Both the position numbers and the translations under genes were made by a program. 64,000 bases of DNA from Micromonospora solifontis (GTDB lineage: Bacteria; Actinomycetota; Actinomycetes; Mycobacteriales; Micromonosporaceae): assembly GCF_003725545.1 (NCBI RefSeq), contig NZ_RJLN01000009.1:1-64000 (forward strand), read 5' to 3'. Numbering within the stretch: the first letter of the stretch is position 1; each line of letters opens with the position of its first letter. Positions 55,891 to 64,000 of the stretch are shown one piece after another. The notes beneath the pieces are model-generated. The model saw only the letters and a list, made by a program, of their open reading frames with translations. It made no database searches and was not told where the DNA came from.

Positions 55891-58785
55891 ATGACCACGC
55901 TCGATTCGGTGCCCAGCCAGCCGCCGGACGAGGCCGACATCGAGCCGTTCGCACTGCTCAGCCCTCGGGACCGGAGGATCGTGCCGGCCGGGGCGCTGGA
56001 CGGCTACCCGCTGCCGGAGGTCCAGGCGGACCTGGTCGAGGAGGACGGCGCCTTCACGAGGGTCGACCTGGACGGGCGGCGGGTCACCGACCCGGCCCCG
56101 TTCTCGCCGGAACGGTTCGCCGAGGCGGTCCGGGCGGTGGTGCGCACGCACGAACTGCTCCGCACCTCCGTCGACCCGTCCGGCGGCACCGAGCCGTGCC
56201 ACCTGGTGCACCCGGACGCCGCGATCCCGCTGGCCGTGCACGACCACCGCAGCGTGGACGAGGCCAAACGGGAGGCGATGTCGGCCGCGCTGCTGGACGC
56301 GGAGCGGGTCACCCCGTTCGACCCGGCCGCCCCGGGGCCGCTGCGGCTGACCGTGATCCTGGAGACCGAGCAGACCTGGACGCTGCTCGTCGCCGCGCCC
56401 CGGGCCCTGACGTCCGTGGCGGACCCGGCCGGCATCCTCGCCGAACTGCTCCGCGCCTACCGGGCCGGCGGATCCGCCGCGGTGGCCACCGGCACCCGGC
56501 ACGCGCCGTGCGTGGCCGCCGCGCTCGACGCAGCCGCCGACTTCGACGGCGCCGACCACTGGACTGGCCTGCTCACCGGCACCTCCTGCGCCCTGCCGGG
56601 CGGCTGGGGCGGCGCGCCGGGCAGCACCGAGCTGACCGTGGACCTCACCGACCTGTCCGCCGGGCTGCGCGCGCTCGCCGCCGCGGCGGGGGCGTCGCCG
56701 GCGACCGTGCTGCTCGCCGCCCACCAGACCGTGCTCCGCGTGCTCGGCGCCGAACCGGGCGGGTACACCGAGGCGACCCTGACCCCGGACGGACGCCCGG
56801 ACCTGGCCGGCACCGGCTGCGAGCGGCTGCTGCACCGGGTCACCCTGCCGCTGCCCCTGGTCACCGGCGCGGCGACCTGGCGCGGGCTGGTCGCCCGGGT
56901 CGCGGAGGCGGAGCGGGTCGCCTGGACGCACCGGCACGCGTACCGGCCGCCGGCCGGCCCGGTCGACCGGAGTCAGCACGCCCACTTCGCCTGGGACACC
57001 GCCGCCGACTTGCCCGTGGCGGCCGTCCCCGGCCTGCCCACCGACGAGGCGGCGTACGGCCTGCGGGTGACCGCCGGCCCTGACCGGTTGCGGCTGCGCG
57101 CCGCCGGGGCGACCGTCAACGCCAGCCATGCCCGGCGACTGGCCGCCCACTACCGGGAGGTGCTGGCGGCGATGGCCGCCGACCCGGACGGTGACGCCGA
57201 GGGCACCCACCTGCCGGCCGGCGAGCGCCGCGCGGTGCTGGTCGACTGGGCGGTCGCCGGGACCGTGGACCGGGGCGAGGTGACCGCCGTCGACCTGATC
57301 CGGGCCCAGGCGCGGTCCACACCGGACCGGGTCGCGGTGCGCGTCGGCGACGTCCGGCTCACCTACCGGGACTTGATCCGGCGGGCCGACCGGCTCACCC
57401 ACCACCTGCTCGACCATGGCGCCGGGCCGGGCACCCTGGTCGGCGTTTGCCTCGGCCGGACCCCGGATCTCGTGCCCGCGCTGCTCGCCGCCTGGCAGAC
57501 CGGCGCCGGCTACCTGCCGTTGGATCCCGAACTGCCCCCGGAACGGCTGCGGCACATGCTCGACGCGGCGGACACCCCCGTGGTGGTCACCTCCACCGCG
57601 CAGCAGCCCACCCTCACCGGCCTGTACGACGGCACGCTGGTCCTGGTGGACACCGACGCGGCGGCCATCGCCGCCCGCCCGGACACCCCGGTCGACGTGT
57701 CGGTCCGCCCGTCTGACCTTGCCTACGTCATCTTCACCTCCGGCTCCACCGGCCGGCCCAAGGGGGTGATGGTGGAGCACGCCGGCCTGGTCAACTACCT
57801 GCTCTGGACGGTCGACGCGTACGCCGCCCACGGTCCCGGCGGGGCGCCGGTCTTCTCCTCGATCTCCTTCGACCTGGGCATCCCGAACATCTTCACCCCG
57901 CTGATCACCGGCGAGCCGGTGCACCTGCTGCCCGAGCCGCTGGACACCGCCGACCTCGGCGCGCACCTGCTCACCGGCGCCCCGTACAGCTTCATCAAGA
58001 TGACCCCCGGCCACCTGGACCTGCTCACCTGGCAGCTCACCGCCGAGCAGGCCCGGGGCCTGGCCGGCATCGTCATCGCGGCGGGTGACTCGTTCACCCG
58101 GGCGCTCGCCGCCCGCTGGCTGGAGTTGGCCGGGCGGCACGGCACCAAGGTGGCCACCGAGTACGGCCCGACCGAGATCACCATCGGCAACTCGGGGCAG
58201 CGGATCAGCGAACCGCCCGCCACCGAACTCGTGCCGCTCGGCGCGCCCATCGTGAACACCACCATGTACGTACTGACCGAGCGACTGGATCCGGTGCCGG
58301 TTGGAGTGCCGGGGGAGGTGTACATCGGCGGCCTCGGGGTGGCCCGGGGCTACCTCGGGCGCCCGGACCTGACCGCGGAGCGGTTCCTGCGCGACCCGTA
58401 CGGCCCTCCGGGCAGCCGGCTGTACCGCAGCGGTGACCTGGCCCGGTGGCTGCCCGACGGCACGCTGGAGTTCCTCGGCCGGATCGACAACCAGGTCAAG
58501 ATCCGCGGTTACCGGGTGGAACTCGGCGAGATCCAGGCCCGGCTCACCGCCCATCCGCACGTCCGCGACGCCGTGGTGATCGCCCGCGAGCCCAGCCCCG
58601 GCGAGAAGCGGCTGGTCGCGTACCTGGTGCTCGCCGCCGGGCAGCCGCTGGACCCGGCCGCGCTGCGCGCCCACCTCACCGCGGACCTGCCCGACTACAT
58701 GATCCCCGCGGCCTTCGTCGCCATCGACCACATTCCGCTCACCACCAACGGGAAGGTGGACGCCCGCGCGTTGCCCACCCGGTGA
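55891..58785 (+). CDS. trans-acting adenylation protein: dead C domain plus active A domain, no carrier
   Basis: 964 residues. The first 420 residues align in layout with a condensation domain, but the HHxxxDG site reads APRALTSVAD (about 170-180), so it is inactive. The A domain is complete: FTSGSTGRPKGV (from F615), EYGPTE, YRSGDL and the A10 lysine in NGKVDARAL. The code read from FDLGIPNIF, IKMTPG, VIAAGDSF and EYGPTEITIG is DLPKIAEIGK, nearest to asparagine codes such as DLTKLGEVGK (6 of 10). No PCP follows. It probably loads Asn or hydroxy-Asn onto the PCP of the NRPS at 48677. AGGAGG (55879-55884) supports the ATG at 55891; an in-frame ATG at 55828 overlaps the thioesterase stop. Confidence 0.88.
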   Translation: MTTLDSVPSQPPDEADIEPFALLSPRDRRIVPAGALDGYPLPEVQADLVEEDGAFTRVDLDGRRVTDPAPFSPERFAEAVRAVVRTHELLRTSVDPSGGTEPCHLVHPDAAIPLAVHDHRSVDEAKREAMSAALLDAERVTPFDPAAPGPLRLTVILETEQTWTLLVAAPRALTSVADPAGILAELLRAYRAGGSAAVATGTRHAPCVAAALDAAADFDGADHWTGLLTGTSCALPGGWGGAPGSTELTVDLTDLSAGLRALAAAAGASPATVLLAAHQTVLRVLGAEPGGYTEATLTPDGRPDLAGTGCERLLHRVTLPLPLVTGAATWRGLVARVAEAERVAWTHRHAYRPPAGPVDRSQHAHFAWDTAADLPVAAVPGLPTDEAAYGLRVTAGPDRLRLRAAGATVNASHARRLAAHYREVLAAMAADPDGDAEGTHLPAGERRAVLVDWAVAGTVDRGEVTAVDLIRAQARSTPDRVAVRVGDVRLTYRDLIRRADRLTHHLLDHGAGPGTLVGVCLGRTPDLVPALLAAWQTGAGYLPLDPELPPERLRHMLDAADTPVVVTSTAQQPTLTGLYDGTLVLVDTDAAAIAARPDTPVDVSVRPSDLAYVIFTSGSTGRPKGVMVEHAGLVNYLLWTVDAYAAHGPGGAPVFSSISFDLGIPNIFTPLITGEPVHLLPEPLDTADLGAHLLTGAPYSFIKMTPGHLDLLTWQLTAEQARGLAGIVIAAGDSFTRALAARWLELAGRHGTKVATEYGPTEITIGNSGQRISEPPATELVPLGAPIVNTTMYVLTERLDPVPVGVPGEVYIGGLGVARGYLGRPDLTAERFLRDPYGPPGSRLYRSGDLARWLPDGTLEFLGRIDNQVKIRGYRVELGEIQARLTAHPHVRDAVVIAREPSPGEKRLVAYLVLAAGQPLDPAALRAHLTADLPDYMIPAAFVAIDHIPLTTNGKVDARALPTR

Positions 58786-58884
58786 GCCCGACGCCGCCGA
58801 CCGGACCGGCCGACGGCCGGTCGCCGGGTCGACCGGCCCGGTCAGAGGGCCGACCCCGGCAAGCTCAACGAGAGGACCGAACCG

Positions 58885-59871
58885 ATGACCAAGCTCGACC
58901 AGTCGACCGGTGCCGCACAGGGGCTGGCGCTGGAGCTGACCGACGACGAACGTGCCGCCCTGCGGGAGTTGGCCGAGGAGCTCGTCGCCGCCCCGCCGGC
59001 GCTGCTGGACGACCTGACCTGGGTGGCTCAGGCCCGCCGGGCCAGCTGCCGGCTGCCGCTGCGGCTGCGGCAGACCCTGCGCGCCTTCCGCGACGACGCC
59101 GGTCCCACCGGCTCGCTGATCCTCCGTGGACTCCCGTTCGGCGAGGACGACCTGCCGGACACGCCGACCGTACGCGAGTCGGTGGAGCGGGCGACCACGG
59201 TGCCCGCCGTGGTGGCCGTCCTGATCGGCCTGCACCTCGGAGAGGTGATCGCCTACCGGAACGAGAAGACCGGCGCGCTGGTGCAGAACGTCGTGCCGGT
59301 GCCCGGTCTGGAGGGGACGCAGAGCAACGCCGGGTCGGTGCCGCTGGAGTTCCACGTGGAGAACGCCTTCCACCCGCAGCGCCCTGACTACGTCGGCCTG
59401 CTCTGCCTGCGCAACGACCACGCCAAGCGGGCCGGCACCCTGGTCACCTGTATCCGGCAGGCGCTGCCGCTGCTGGAGGAGACCGACCGGAAGGTGCTGC
59501 GCGAGCCACGGTTCATCACCGCCCCGCCGCCCTCGTTTCACCACGGCGACCGGACCATGCCGCACGCGGTGCTGGTTGGCAGCCCCGAGGACCCGAACAT
59601 CTGCCTGGACCTGAACGCCACCACGGCGTTGGACGACGAGGCCCGTGAGGTGATGGCCCGGCTCAAGCAGGTCCTCACCGACGTGTCCACCGCACTGGTG
59701 CTGCAGTCGGGCTCGATGGCCATCATCGACAACCGGCTGGTGCTGCACGGCCGCACCGAGTTCACCCCCCGGTTCGACGGGCGGGACCGCTGGCTGCACC
59801 GGGTCTACGTGCACCTGGACAACCGCCGTACCCGGGTGCACCGGCAGGATGCCCGGCCGGTACTCAACTGA
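58885..59871 (+). CDS. AsnO/VioC-type Fe(II)/2-oxoglutarate amino acid beta-hydroxylase
   Basis: 328 residues of the clavaminate synthase-like family. The iron-binding HxE pair is H157/E159 in EFHVENAF, the Glu variant that marks AsnO, VioC and related enzymes, with the distal His H288 in VLHGRTEF and the 2-oxoglutarate-binding Arg in DRWLHRVYV. AsnO hydroxylates free L-asparagine at C3 for the calcium-dependent antibiotic; here the neighbouring Asn-like A protein suggests the same product, 3-hydroxyasparagine. Whether it acts on the free amino acid or on a carrier-bound form is not decided by sequence. It is the last gene of the cluster, 99 bases after the A protein, with GAGAGGA upstream. 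Confidence 0.88.
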   Translation: MTKLDQSTGAAQGLALELTDDERAALRELAEELVAAPPALLDDLTWVAQARRASCRLPLRLRQTLRAFRDDAGPTGSLILRGLPFGEDDLPDTPTVRESVERATTVPAVVAVLIGLHLGEVIAYRNEKTGALVQNVVPVPGLEGTQSNAGSVPLEFHVENAFHPQRPDYVGLLCLRNDHAKRAGTLVTCIRQALPLLEETDRKVLREPRFITAPPPSFHHGDRTMPHAVLVGSPEDPNICLDLNATTALDDEAREVMARLKQVLTDVSTALVLQSGSMAIIDNRLVLHGRTEFTPRFDGRDRWLHRVYVHLDNRRTRVHRQDARPVLN

Positions 59872-59899
59872 ACCCCGACACACACGCAGAGTTTCATAG

Positions 59900-59919
59900 A
59901 CCGACTTCTAGCGGACGGT
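59900..59919. promoter_or_regulatory. 20-bp imperfect palindrome upstream of the MMPL exporter
   Basis: ACCGACTTCTAGCGGACGGT is symmetric at 14 of 20 positions around CTAG (pattern ACCGnC-CTAG-GnCGGT). It lies in the 134-base gap between the hydroxylase stop and the MMPL start. Size and symmetry fit a TetR-family operator, a common type of control for MMPL exporters. No TetR gene is visible in the window. Confidence 0.4.
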
Positions 59920-60005
59920 AGGCTGGCCGGCGCCGCACCGCCGGCGTCGGCGGCCTGCCGCCGGTGGTCGGCCGCGGCGACTGTCGCCGGCCGGGAAGGG
60001 TAACC

Positions 60006-62327
60006 ATGACCGAGACCTTGTCGCGTATCAGGAGGGGCGGCGGCTCCGGCCGACCCTCGGAGGAAGGCCGCCTCTACCGCTGGGCCGTCTGGACCGCACT
60101 CAACCCGGTTAAGGTCATCCTGGTCTGGCTGCTGCTGCTCGCCGGCGCGCTGGTCTCGGCCAACTACTTCACCGCACACCTCACCGGCAACACCAATTCG
60201 GTTATCGGCTCCGACTCGGAGAAGGCCAACCAACTCATCGCCGACGAGTTCCCCGAGACGCCAAGCGAGACCGACTTCGTCGTGCTGCACTCGACCACGC
60301 TGACCGCCCAGGATCCGGCGTTCCGCCAGGTGGTCGGGGCCGCCGTCGCCCGGTACCGGCAGGCGCCCGAGGTGATCGAGGCGATCGATCCGTACGGCGT
60401 GCCGGACCGGCTCGTGGCCCCGGACGGCCGTACCGTGCTCGTCCCGGTCACCCTCGACGGCGACGACAAGAAGCTCCAGGAACAGGCCGCGCCGCTGAGC
60501 GGGATCGCCGGGACGCTCGGCACCGACCAGGTGCAGGTCTGGTTCACCGGCGCCTCTCCGCTCGCCGCCGCCGCGGTCGAGCAGGGCAACGAGGACCTCT
60601 CCATGGCCGAGACCATCGGCTTCCCGGCCGCCGGGATCGTGCTTCTGCTTGCCTTCGGCTCCCTGGTCGCCGCCGCCATCCCGCTGGCCCTCGGCGTGGT
60701 GGCCGTGCTGTCGGCCTTCGGCGCCCTCGGCATCGCCACCCACTTCACCAGCTTCGACGTCTTCGTCCAGACCGCGGTCAGCATGGTCGGCATCGCCCTG
60801 GGCATCGACTACACGCTGTTCATCGTCACCCGCTTCCGGGAGGAACTGGCCCGGGCCGCCGACAACGGCCGCCAAGAACGGGCCAGAGCCGTCGGTCGCA
60901 CACTGGCCACCGCCGGTCAGGCGGTCCTCTTCTCCGGCGTCACCGTGGTGGTGTCCCTGTCCGGGCTCTGGCTGGTCCGCTCGGCCAAGGTCTACTCGAT
61001 GGCGGTCGGCATGAGCGCCGCCGTACTGGTCATGATGCTCGTCGCGGTCACCCTGCTCCCGGCGCTGCTCGGCCTCCTCGGCGGCCGGATCAACCGGCTC
61101 GCGCTGCCCTGGGCCCGCCGATCCCTCGCGCACCCCGACCCGGAACACTCCGCCTGGGCTCGGGCCATCGCCGTGGTCATGCGCCGTCCGGTGCTCATCG
61201 CCGTGTTCGGCGCCATCCTGCTCGGCGCCCTGTCCATCCCGGTCTTCCACCTCCGGTACGGCGTCGATCTCGGTGCCGGCGCGGTCGCCGAATCCCCGGC
61301 CGGTCGGGGTTACACGGTCGTCTCCGAGGCGTACGCGCCGGGTGTGCTGACCCCCGTCACCGTGGTCGTCTCCGCCGGGGGTGGCAGGCTCACCGACCCG
61401 CAACTCGACGCCGTCGCCCGGTTCAGCGAGCAGGCCGTCGGCAACCGCGAGGTCGCCGACGTCGTCAGCATCACCCGCGTCCTCGATGCCCAGGCCGGGG
61501 GACACACCGCCGCCCACCTCGAAGCGGCCAACCGCACGGCCGGCGCCGCGCTGGCCGGGCTGGTGAGCAGGGATGGCGACACCACGGTCATCACCATCCG
61601 CCCCCGGCACGGCGCCGACACCGACGAGGCCGCCGACCTGGTACGTGAGCTCCGTACCCGGGCCGACGGGGCGTTCGCCGGCACCGGGCTGACCGCGCAC
61701 GTCGGCGGCGGTCCGGCCGAGATCGTCGACATCACCGATGAGAGTTCCCGCGCCATGCCGCTGGTCATCGGCGCGGTGCTGGCCGCGAGCTGGCTGCTGC
61801 TGCTGATCGCCTTCCGGTCGCTGGTCCTGCCCTTCGAAGCGATCTTCATGAACCTGCTCACCTCGGGCGCTGCCTTCGGGGTGGCGGTGCTCATCTTTCA
61901 GGAGGGCCACGCCGCCGGCCTGCTCGGCGTGGACCGGACCGGCTTCATCCAGGTGATCCTGCCGCTGTTCGCGTTCGCGCTGGTCTTCGGGCTGTCCATG
62001 GACTACCAGGTGTTCATGCTCTCCCGGATGCGCGAGGAGTGGGACTGCACCGGCGACAACGCGGCCGCCGTCCAACTCGGCCTCACCCGCACCGCGAAGG
62101 TGATCACCGCGGCCGCGACCATCATGGTGGTGGTCTTCGCGTCCTTCATGTTCACCCAGATCCTCGAAATCAAGCAGATGGGCTTCATGCTCGCCCTGGC
62201 CGTACTGATCGACGCGACGATCGTCCGGCTCCTGCTGGTCCCGTCCCTGATGCGGCTGATCGGTCACCGGAACTGGTGGTTGCCCGGCTGGCTGGACCGC
62301 ACCCTGCCCCGTGCTGGCCAGCACTGA
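60006..62327 (+). CDS. MMPL-family (RND-type) membrane transporter
   Basis: 773 residues with two halves, each made of one helix, a large extracytoplasmic loop and five further helices. The first half has DYTLFIVTRFREEL and the second DYQVFMLSRMREEW, the paired GxDY-type motifs at the proton-relay helices of actinobacterial MMPL proteins. Family members move lipids, siderophores or lipopeptides outward using proton motive force. Location next to a lipopeptide cluster suggests a role in product export or tolerance, but it has its own promoter region and could be unrelated. The ATG at 60006 has GGGAAGGG upstream. Confidence 0.88.
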   Translation: MTETLSRIRRGGGSGRPSEEGRLYRWAVWTALNPVKVILVWLLLLAGALVSANYFTAHLTGNTNSVIGSDSEKANQLIADEFPETPSETDFVVLHSTTLTAQDPAFRQVVGAAVARYRQAPEVIEAIDPYGVPDRLVAPDGRTVLVPVTLDGDDKKLQEQAAPLSGIAGTLGTDQVQVWFTGASPLAAAAVEQGNEDLSMAETIGFPAAGIVLLLAFGSLVAAAIPLALGVVAVLSAFGALGIATHFTSFDVFVQTAVSMVGIALGIDYTLFIVTRFREELARAADNGRQERARAVGRTLATAGQAVLFSGVTVVVSLSGLWLVRSAKVYSMAVGMSAAVLVMMLVAVTLLPALLGLLGGRINRLALPWARRSLAHPDPEHSAWARAIAVVMRRPVLIAVFGAILLGALSIPVFHLRYGVDLGAGAVAESPAGRGYTVVSEAYAPGVLTPVTVVVSAGGGRLTDPQLDAVARFSEQAVGNREVADVVSITRVLDAQAGGHTAAHLEAANRTAGAALAGLVSRDGDTTVITIRPRHGADTDEAADLVRELRTRADGAFAGTGLTAHVGGGPAEIVDITDESSRAMPLVIGAVLAASWLLLLIAFRSLVLPFEAIFMNLLTSGAAFGVAVLIFQEGHAAGLLGVDRTGFIQVILPLFAFALVFGLSMDYQVFMLSRMREEWDCTGDNAAAVQLGLTRTAKVITAAATIMVVVFASFMFTQILEIKQMGFMLALAVLIDATIVRLLLVPSLMRLIGHRNWWLPGWLDRTLPRAGQH

Positions 62328-62341
62328 TGTCGGACCTGATA

Positions 62342-62421
62342 CCCGCCGGAGCGTCGTGTTCCGGCGGGACCGGCCGTCGTACCGGTGGCTGCCGGCGGGA
62401 TCAGCGGCCGGCAGCCACCGG
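62342..62421. terminator. two strong hairpins between convergent genes
   Basis: CCCGCCGGA (62342-62350) pairs with TCCGGCGGG (62360-62368), and a 15-bp perfect stem is formed by 62382-62396 and 62407-62421 (core CCGGTGGCTGCCGG). They fill the 99-base gap between the MMPL stop and the epimerase stop and should act as a bidirectional terminator. Confidence 0.8.
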
Positions 62422-62426
62422 CCGGG

Positions 62427-62897
62427 TCATCCGGCGGCCGGCTCGACCAGCTCGACCAGGATCCCGCCGGCGTCGCGCGGGTGCACGAAGTTGATCCGGG
62501 AGCCGGCCGTACCGGTCTTCGGCTGTTCGTAAAGTAGCCGCACCCCGCGCGTGCGCAGCTCCGCGCAGGTCTTCTCGACGTCGTCCACGGTCCAGGCGAT
62601 CTGCTGCACCCCGGGACCGGACTGGCTCAGGAACCGGGCGATCGGCGAACCGGGGGTCAGCGGAGCGAGCAGTTGGATCCGGCCCTGGGCCGGATCCGGC
62701 CCTATCGACATCATCGCCTCCCGGACGCCCTGCTCGGCGTTCTCCTCCACGTGCACGCAGCGCATGCCGAAGAGGCTCTCGTATCGGGCGATCGCCTCGT
62801 CCAGATCCTCGACCGCCATCCCGACATGGTCGATGCCCCGCAGGCCGACGCCGGCCAGCGCCGAGGTGCCCGCGGTCTTGGAAACATCGTCAGACAT
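62427..62897 (-). CDS. mce: methylmalonyl-CoA epimerase
   Basis: 156 residues of the vicinal-oxygen-chelate fold: GIDHVGMAVEDLDEAI opens the first module (metal ligand H24) and GRIQLLAPL carries the Gln ligand. The second module reads GVQQIAWTV where GVHHIA is common, so the third ligand His is replaced by Gln. LVELVEP holds the final Glu ligand. The enzyme interconverts (R)- and (S)-methylmalonyl-CoA and would supply the (2S) form used by the methylmalonyl-specific AT of the FAAL-PKS, as well as serving propionate metabolism. As a normal actinobacterial housekeeping gene it may be next to the cluster by chance. Confidence 0.87.
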   Translation of the reverse strand: MSDDVSKTAGTSALAGVGLRGIDHVGMAVEDLDEAIARYESLFGMRCVHVEENAEQGVREAMMSIGPDPAQGRIQLLAPLTPGSPIARFLSQSGPGVQQIAWTVDDVEKTCAELRTRGVRLLYEQPKTGTAGSRINFVHPRDAGGILVELVEPAAG

Positions 62898-63053
62898 GCA
62901 TCGAGCCTAGTGGCTGCCGTCGATCGATCGCCCATCGGTGTCGCGCCGATTGGCGCTCCCGCCGTCCGGTCCGCCCGGTGGTGACCTTCGGCCCGGGTCC
63001 GGCCGCGCCCGCGGCGCGACCCTGGAGGGGAGAGGCTTGGAGGTGAGCCAGCC

Positions 63054-64000
63054 ATGGCGACCGTGGACCTCAACCAGGTGACCAAGGAGTTCGCGGGCGG
63101 CGTCCGGGTGCTCGACCGCGTGAGCCTGCACGTCGATGAGGGCGAGTTCCTCGTGCTCGTCGGACCGTCCGGCTGCGGCAAGTCGACGCTGCTGCGCATC
63201 ATCGCCGGCCTGGACGACGCGACGGCCGGGACCGTCCTGGTCGACGGCGAGTCCGTCGACGGCGTACCGCCGAAGGAACGCGACGTGGCGATGGTGTTCC
63301 AGAACTACGCGCTCTACCCGCACATGTCGGTCCGCGACAACCTGGCCTTCAGCCTGCGCCTTCGCCATGTGCCCACCCGCCTTCGGGAGCGGCGCGTCCG
63401 CGACACCGCCGAGCTGCTCGGCATCGAGGAACTGCTCGACCGCAAGCCGAAGGCGCTCTCCGGCGGCCAGCGGCAGCGGGTGGCGACCGGGCGGGCGATC
63501 GTCCGCCAACCCCGCATCCTGCTGATGGACGAGCCGCTGTCCAACCTCGACGCCCAGCTGCGGGTCACCATGCGTGCCGAGCTGCGCCGTCTGCACCTCG
63601 AACACCGCACCACCACCATCTACGTCACCCACGACCAGGTCGAGGCGATGACCCTCGGGGACCGCATCGCGGTGCTGGCGGACGGGCGGGTGCAGCAGGT
63701 TGGCACCCCGCACGAGCTGTATCACCGGCCGGTCAACGCCTTCGTCGCCGGCTTCATCGGCTCGCCCAGCATGAACCTCGCCGAGGTACGGGTCACCGAC
63801 ACCGATCCGCCCGCCCTCGACGTCGGCGGGCAGCGGTGGCCGGTCCTCGCCGGCCACGCCCCCGCCGCCGGTCCGGTCCTGCTCGGTGTGCGCCCGGACG
63901 CGTTCAGCTGGCCGCCGGCGGCGACCGCGGCGCGGCTGGATGCCACCGTGGTAGCCGTGGAGTTCCTCGGCAACGCCTCCCTGGTGTTCGTCACGCCGCC
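63054..64000 (+). CDS. sugar ABC transporter ATP-binding protein, MsmK/UgpC type (runs off the window)
   Basis: The first 315 residues are visible. They include Walker A GPSGCGKST (37-45), Q-loop VFQNYALYPHMSV, signature LSGGQRQRV, Walker B LLMDEPLSNLD and switch His in YVTHDQVEAM. A C-terminal OB-fold regulatory region then begins (FIGSPSMNLAEV, GVRPDAF). This is the MalK/MsmK/UgpC group, ATPases that energise carbohydrate importers and are often shared by several permeases. No permease genes are visible here. GGAGGTGA (63039-63046) supports the ATG at 63054. The C-terminal end lies beyond the window. Confidence 0.88.
   Translation, partial: MATVDLNQVTKEFAGGVRVLDRVSLHVDEGEFLVLVGPSGCGKSTLLRIIAGLDDATAGTVLVDGESVDGVPPKERDVAMVFQNYALYPHMSVRDNLAFSLRLRHVPTRLRERRVRDTAELLGIEELLDRKPKALSGGQRQRVATGRAIVRQPRILLMDEPLSNLDAQLRVTMRAELRRLHLEHRTTTIYVTHDQVEAMTLGDRIAVLADGRVQQVGTPHELYHRPVNAFVAGFIGSPSMNLAEVRVTDTDPPALDVGGQRWPVLAGHAPAAGPVLLGVRPDAFSWPPAATAARLDATVVAVEFLGNASLVFVTP

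Overview
The window is very GC-rich DNA from an actinomycete. Gene style (ATGA/GTGA overlaps, GTG starts, GC-rich stem terminators without T-tracts), the presence of methylmalonyl-CoA epimerase and the biosynthetic content all point to Micromonosporaceae, probably Micromonospora or a relative. I saw no rRNA, tRNA, CRISPR array or insertion sequence. All family assignments come from reading motifs by eye; no database search was run.

Left flank (1-20.7 kb): mixed accessory and housekeeping genes. In order these are the end of an unknown gene, a mandelate-racemase-type enolase-superfamily enzyme, a small membrane protein, a GH15 glucoamylase/trehalase-like enzyme (minus), an SDR oxidoreductase, the stranded C-terminal end of an ECF42-type sigma factor, a secreted CBM2-PL9 pectate lyase with an upstream LacI-type operator, an MFS exporter and a TMEM175-like channel (both minus), an ECF41 sigma factor facing its likely target (an NAD(P)-binding epimerase-like protein with a TGTCACA promoter element), and a second TMEM175-like channel. 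Next is a small antibiotic-resistance block: an ABC-F ribosome-protection-type protein behind a leader-peptide/attenuator region, then a HelR-like RNA polymerase-recycling helicase behind a sequence closely matching the rifamycin-associated element (RAE). A small membrane protein, a second MFS exporter and a large LuxR-HTH/NB-ARC regulator end the flank.

Core (21.1-59.9 kb): a hybrid PKS/NRPS assembly line, all on the plus strand, mostly translationally coupled. The order is FAAL-ACP-KS-AT-DH-ER-KR-ACP; KS-AT-KR-ACP; C-A(Ser)-PCP; KS-AT-KR-DH-PCP; C-A(Gly)-NMT-PCP; C-(dead A)-PCP-C; cyclic-peptide-type ABC exporter; type II thioesterase; a trans-acting protein with a dead C domain and an intact Asn-like A domain but no carrier; and an AsnO/VioC-type Fe(II)/2-oxoglutarate hydroxylase. 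Read collinearly this gives a fatty acid extended by two ketide units (3-hydroxy, methyl-branched), then serine plus malonate (4-amino-pentadienoate after dehydration), then sarcosine, then 3-hydroxyasparagine loaded in trans, released by a terminal C domain that could close the lactone. This matches the building blocks of the rakicidin / amidopentadienoate cyclolipodepsipeptide family known from Micromonospora. The most notable features are the split last module (dead A domain complemented in trans), the KR-before-DH order in the dehydrating PKS, and a repeated acidic tail at the carrier-protein C-termini.

Right flank (60-64 kb): an MMPL-family exporter behind a 20-bp palindrome, a methylmalonyl-CoA epimerase (minus) that can feed the methylmalonyl-specific AT, and the start of an MsmK/UgpC-type sugar ABC transporter ATPase running off the window.
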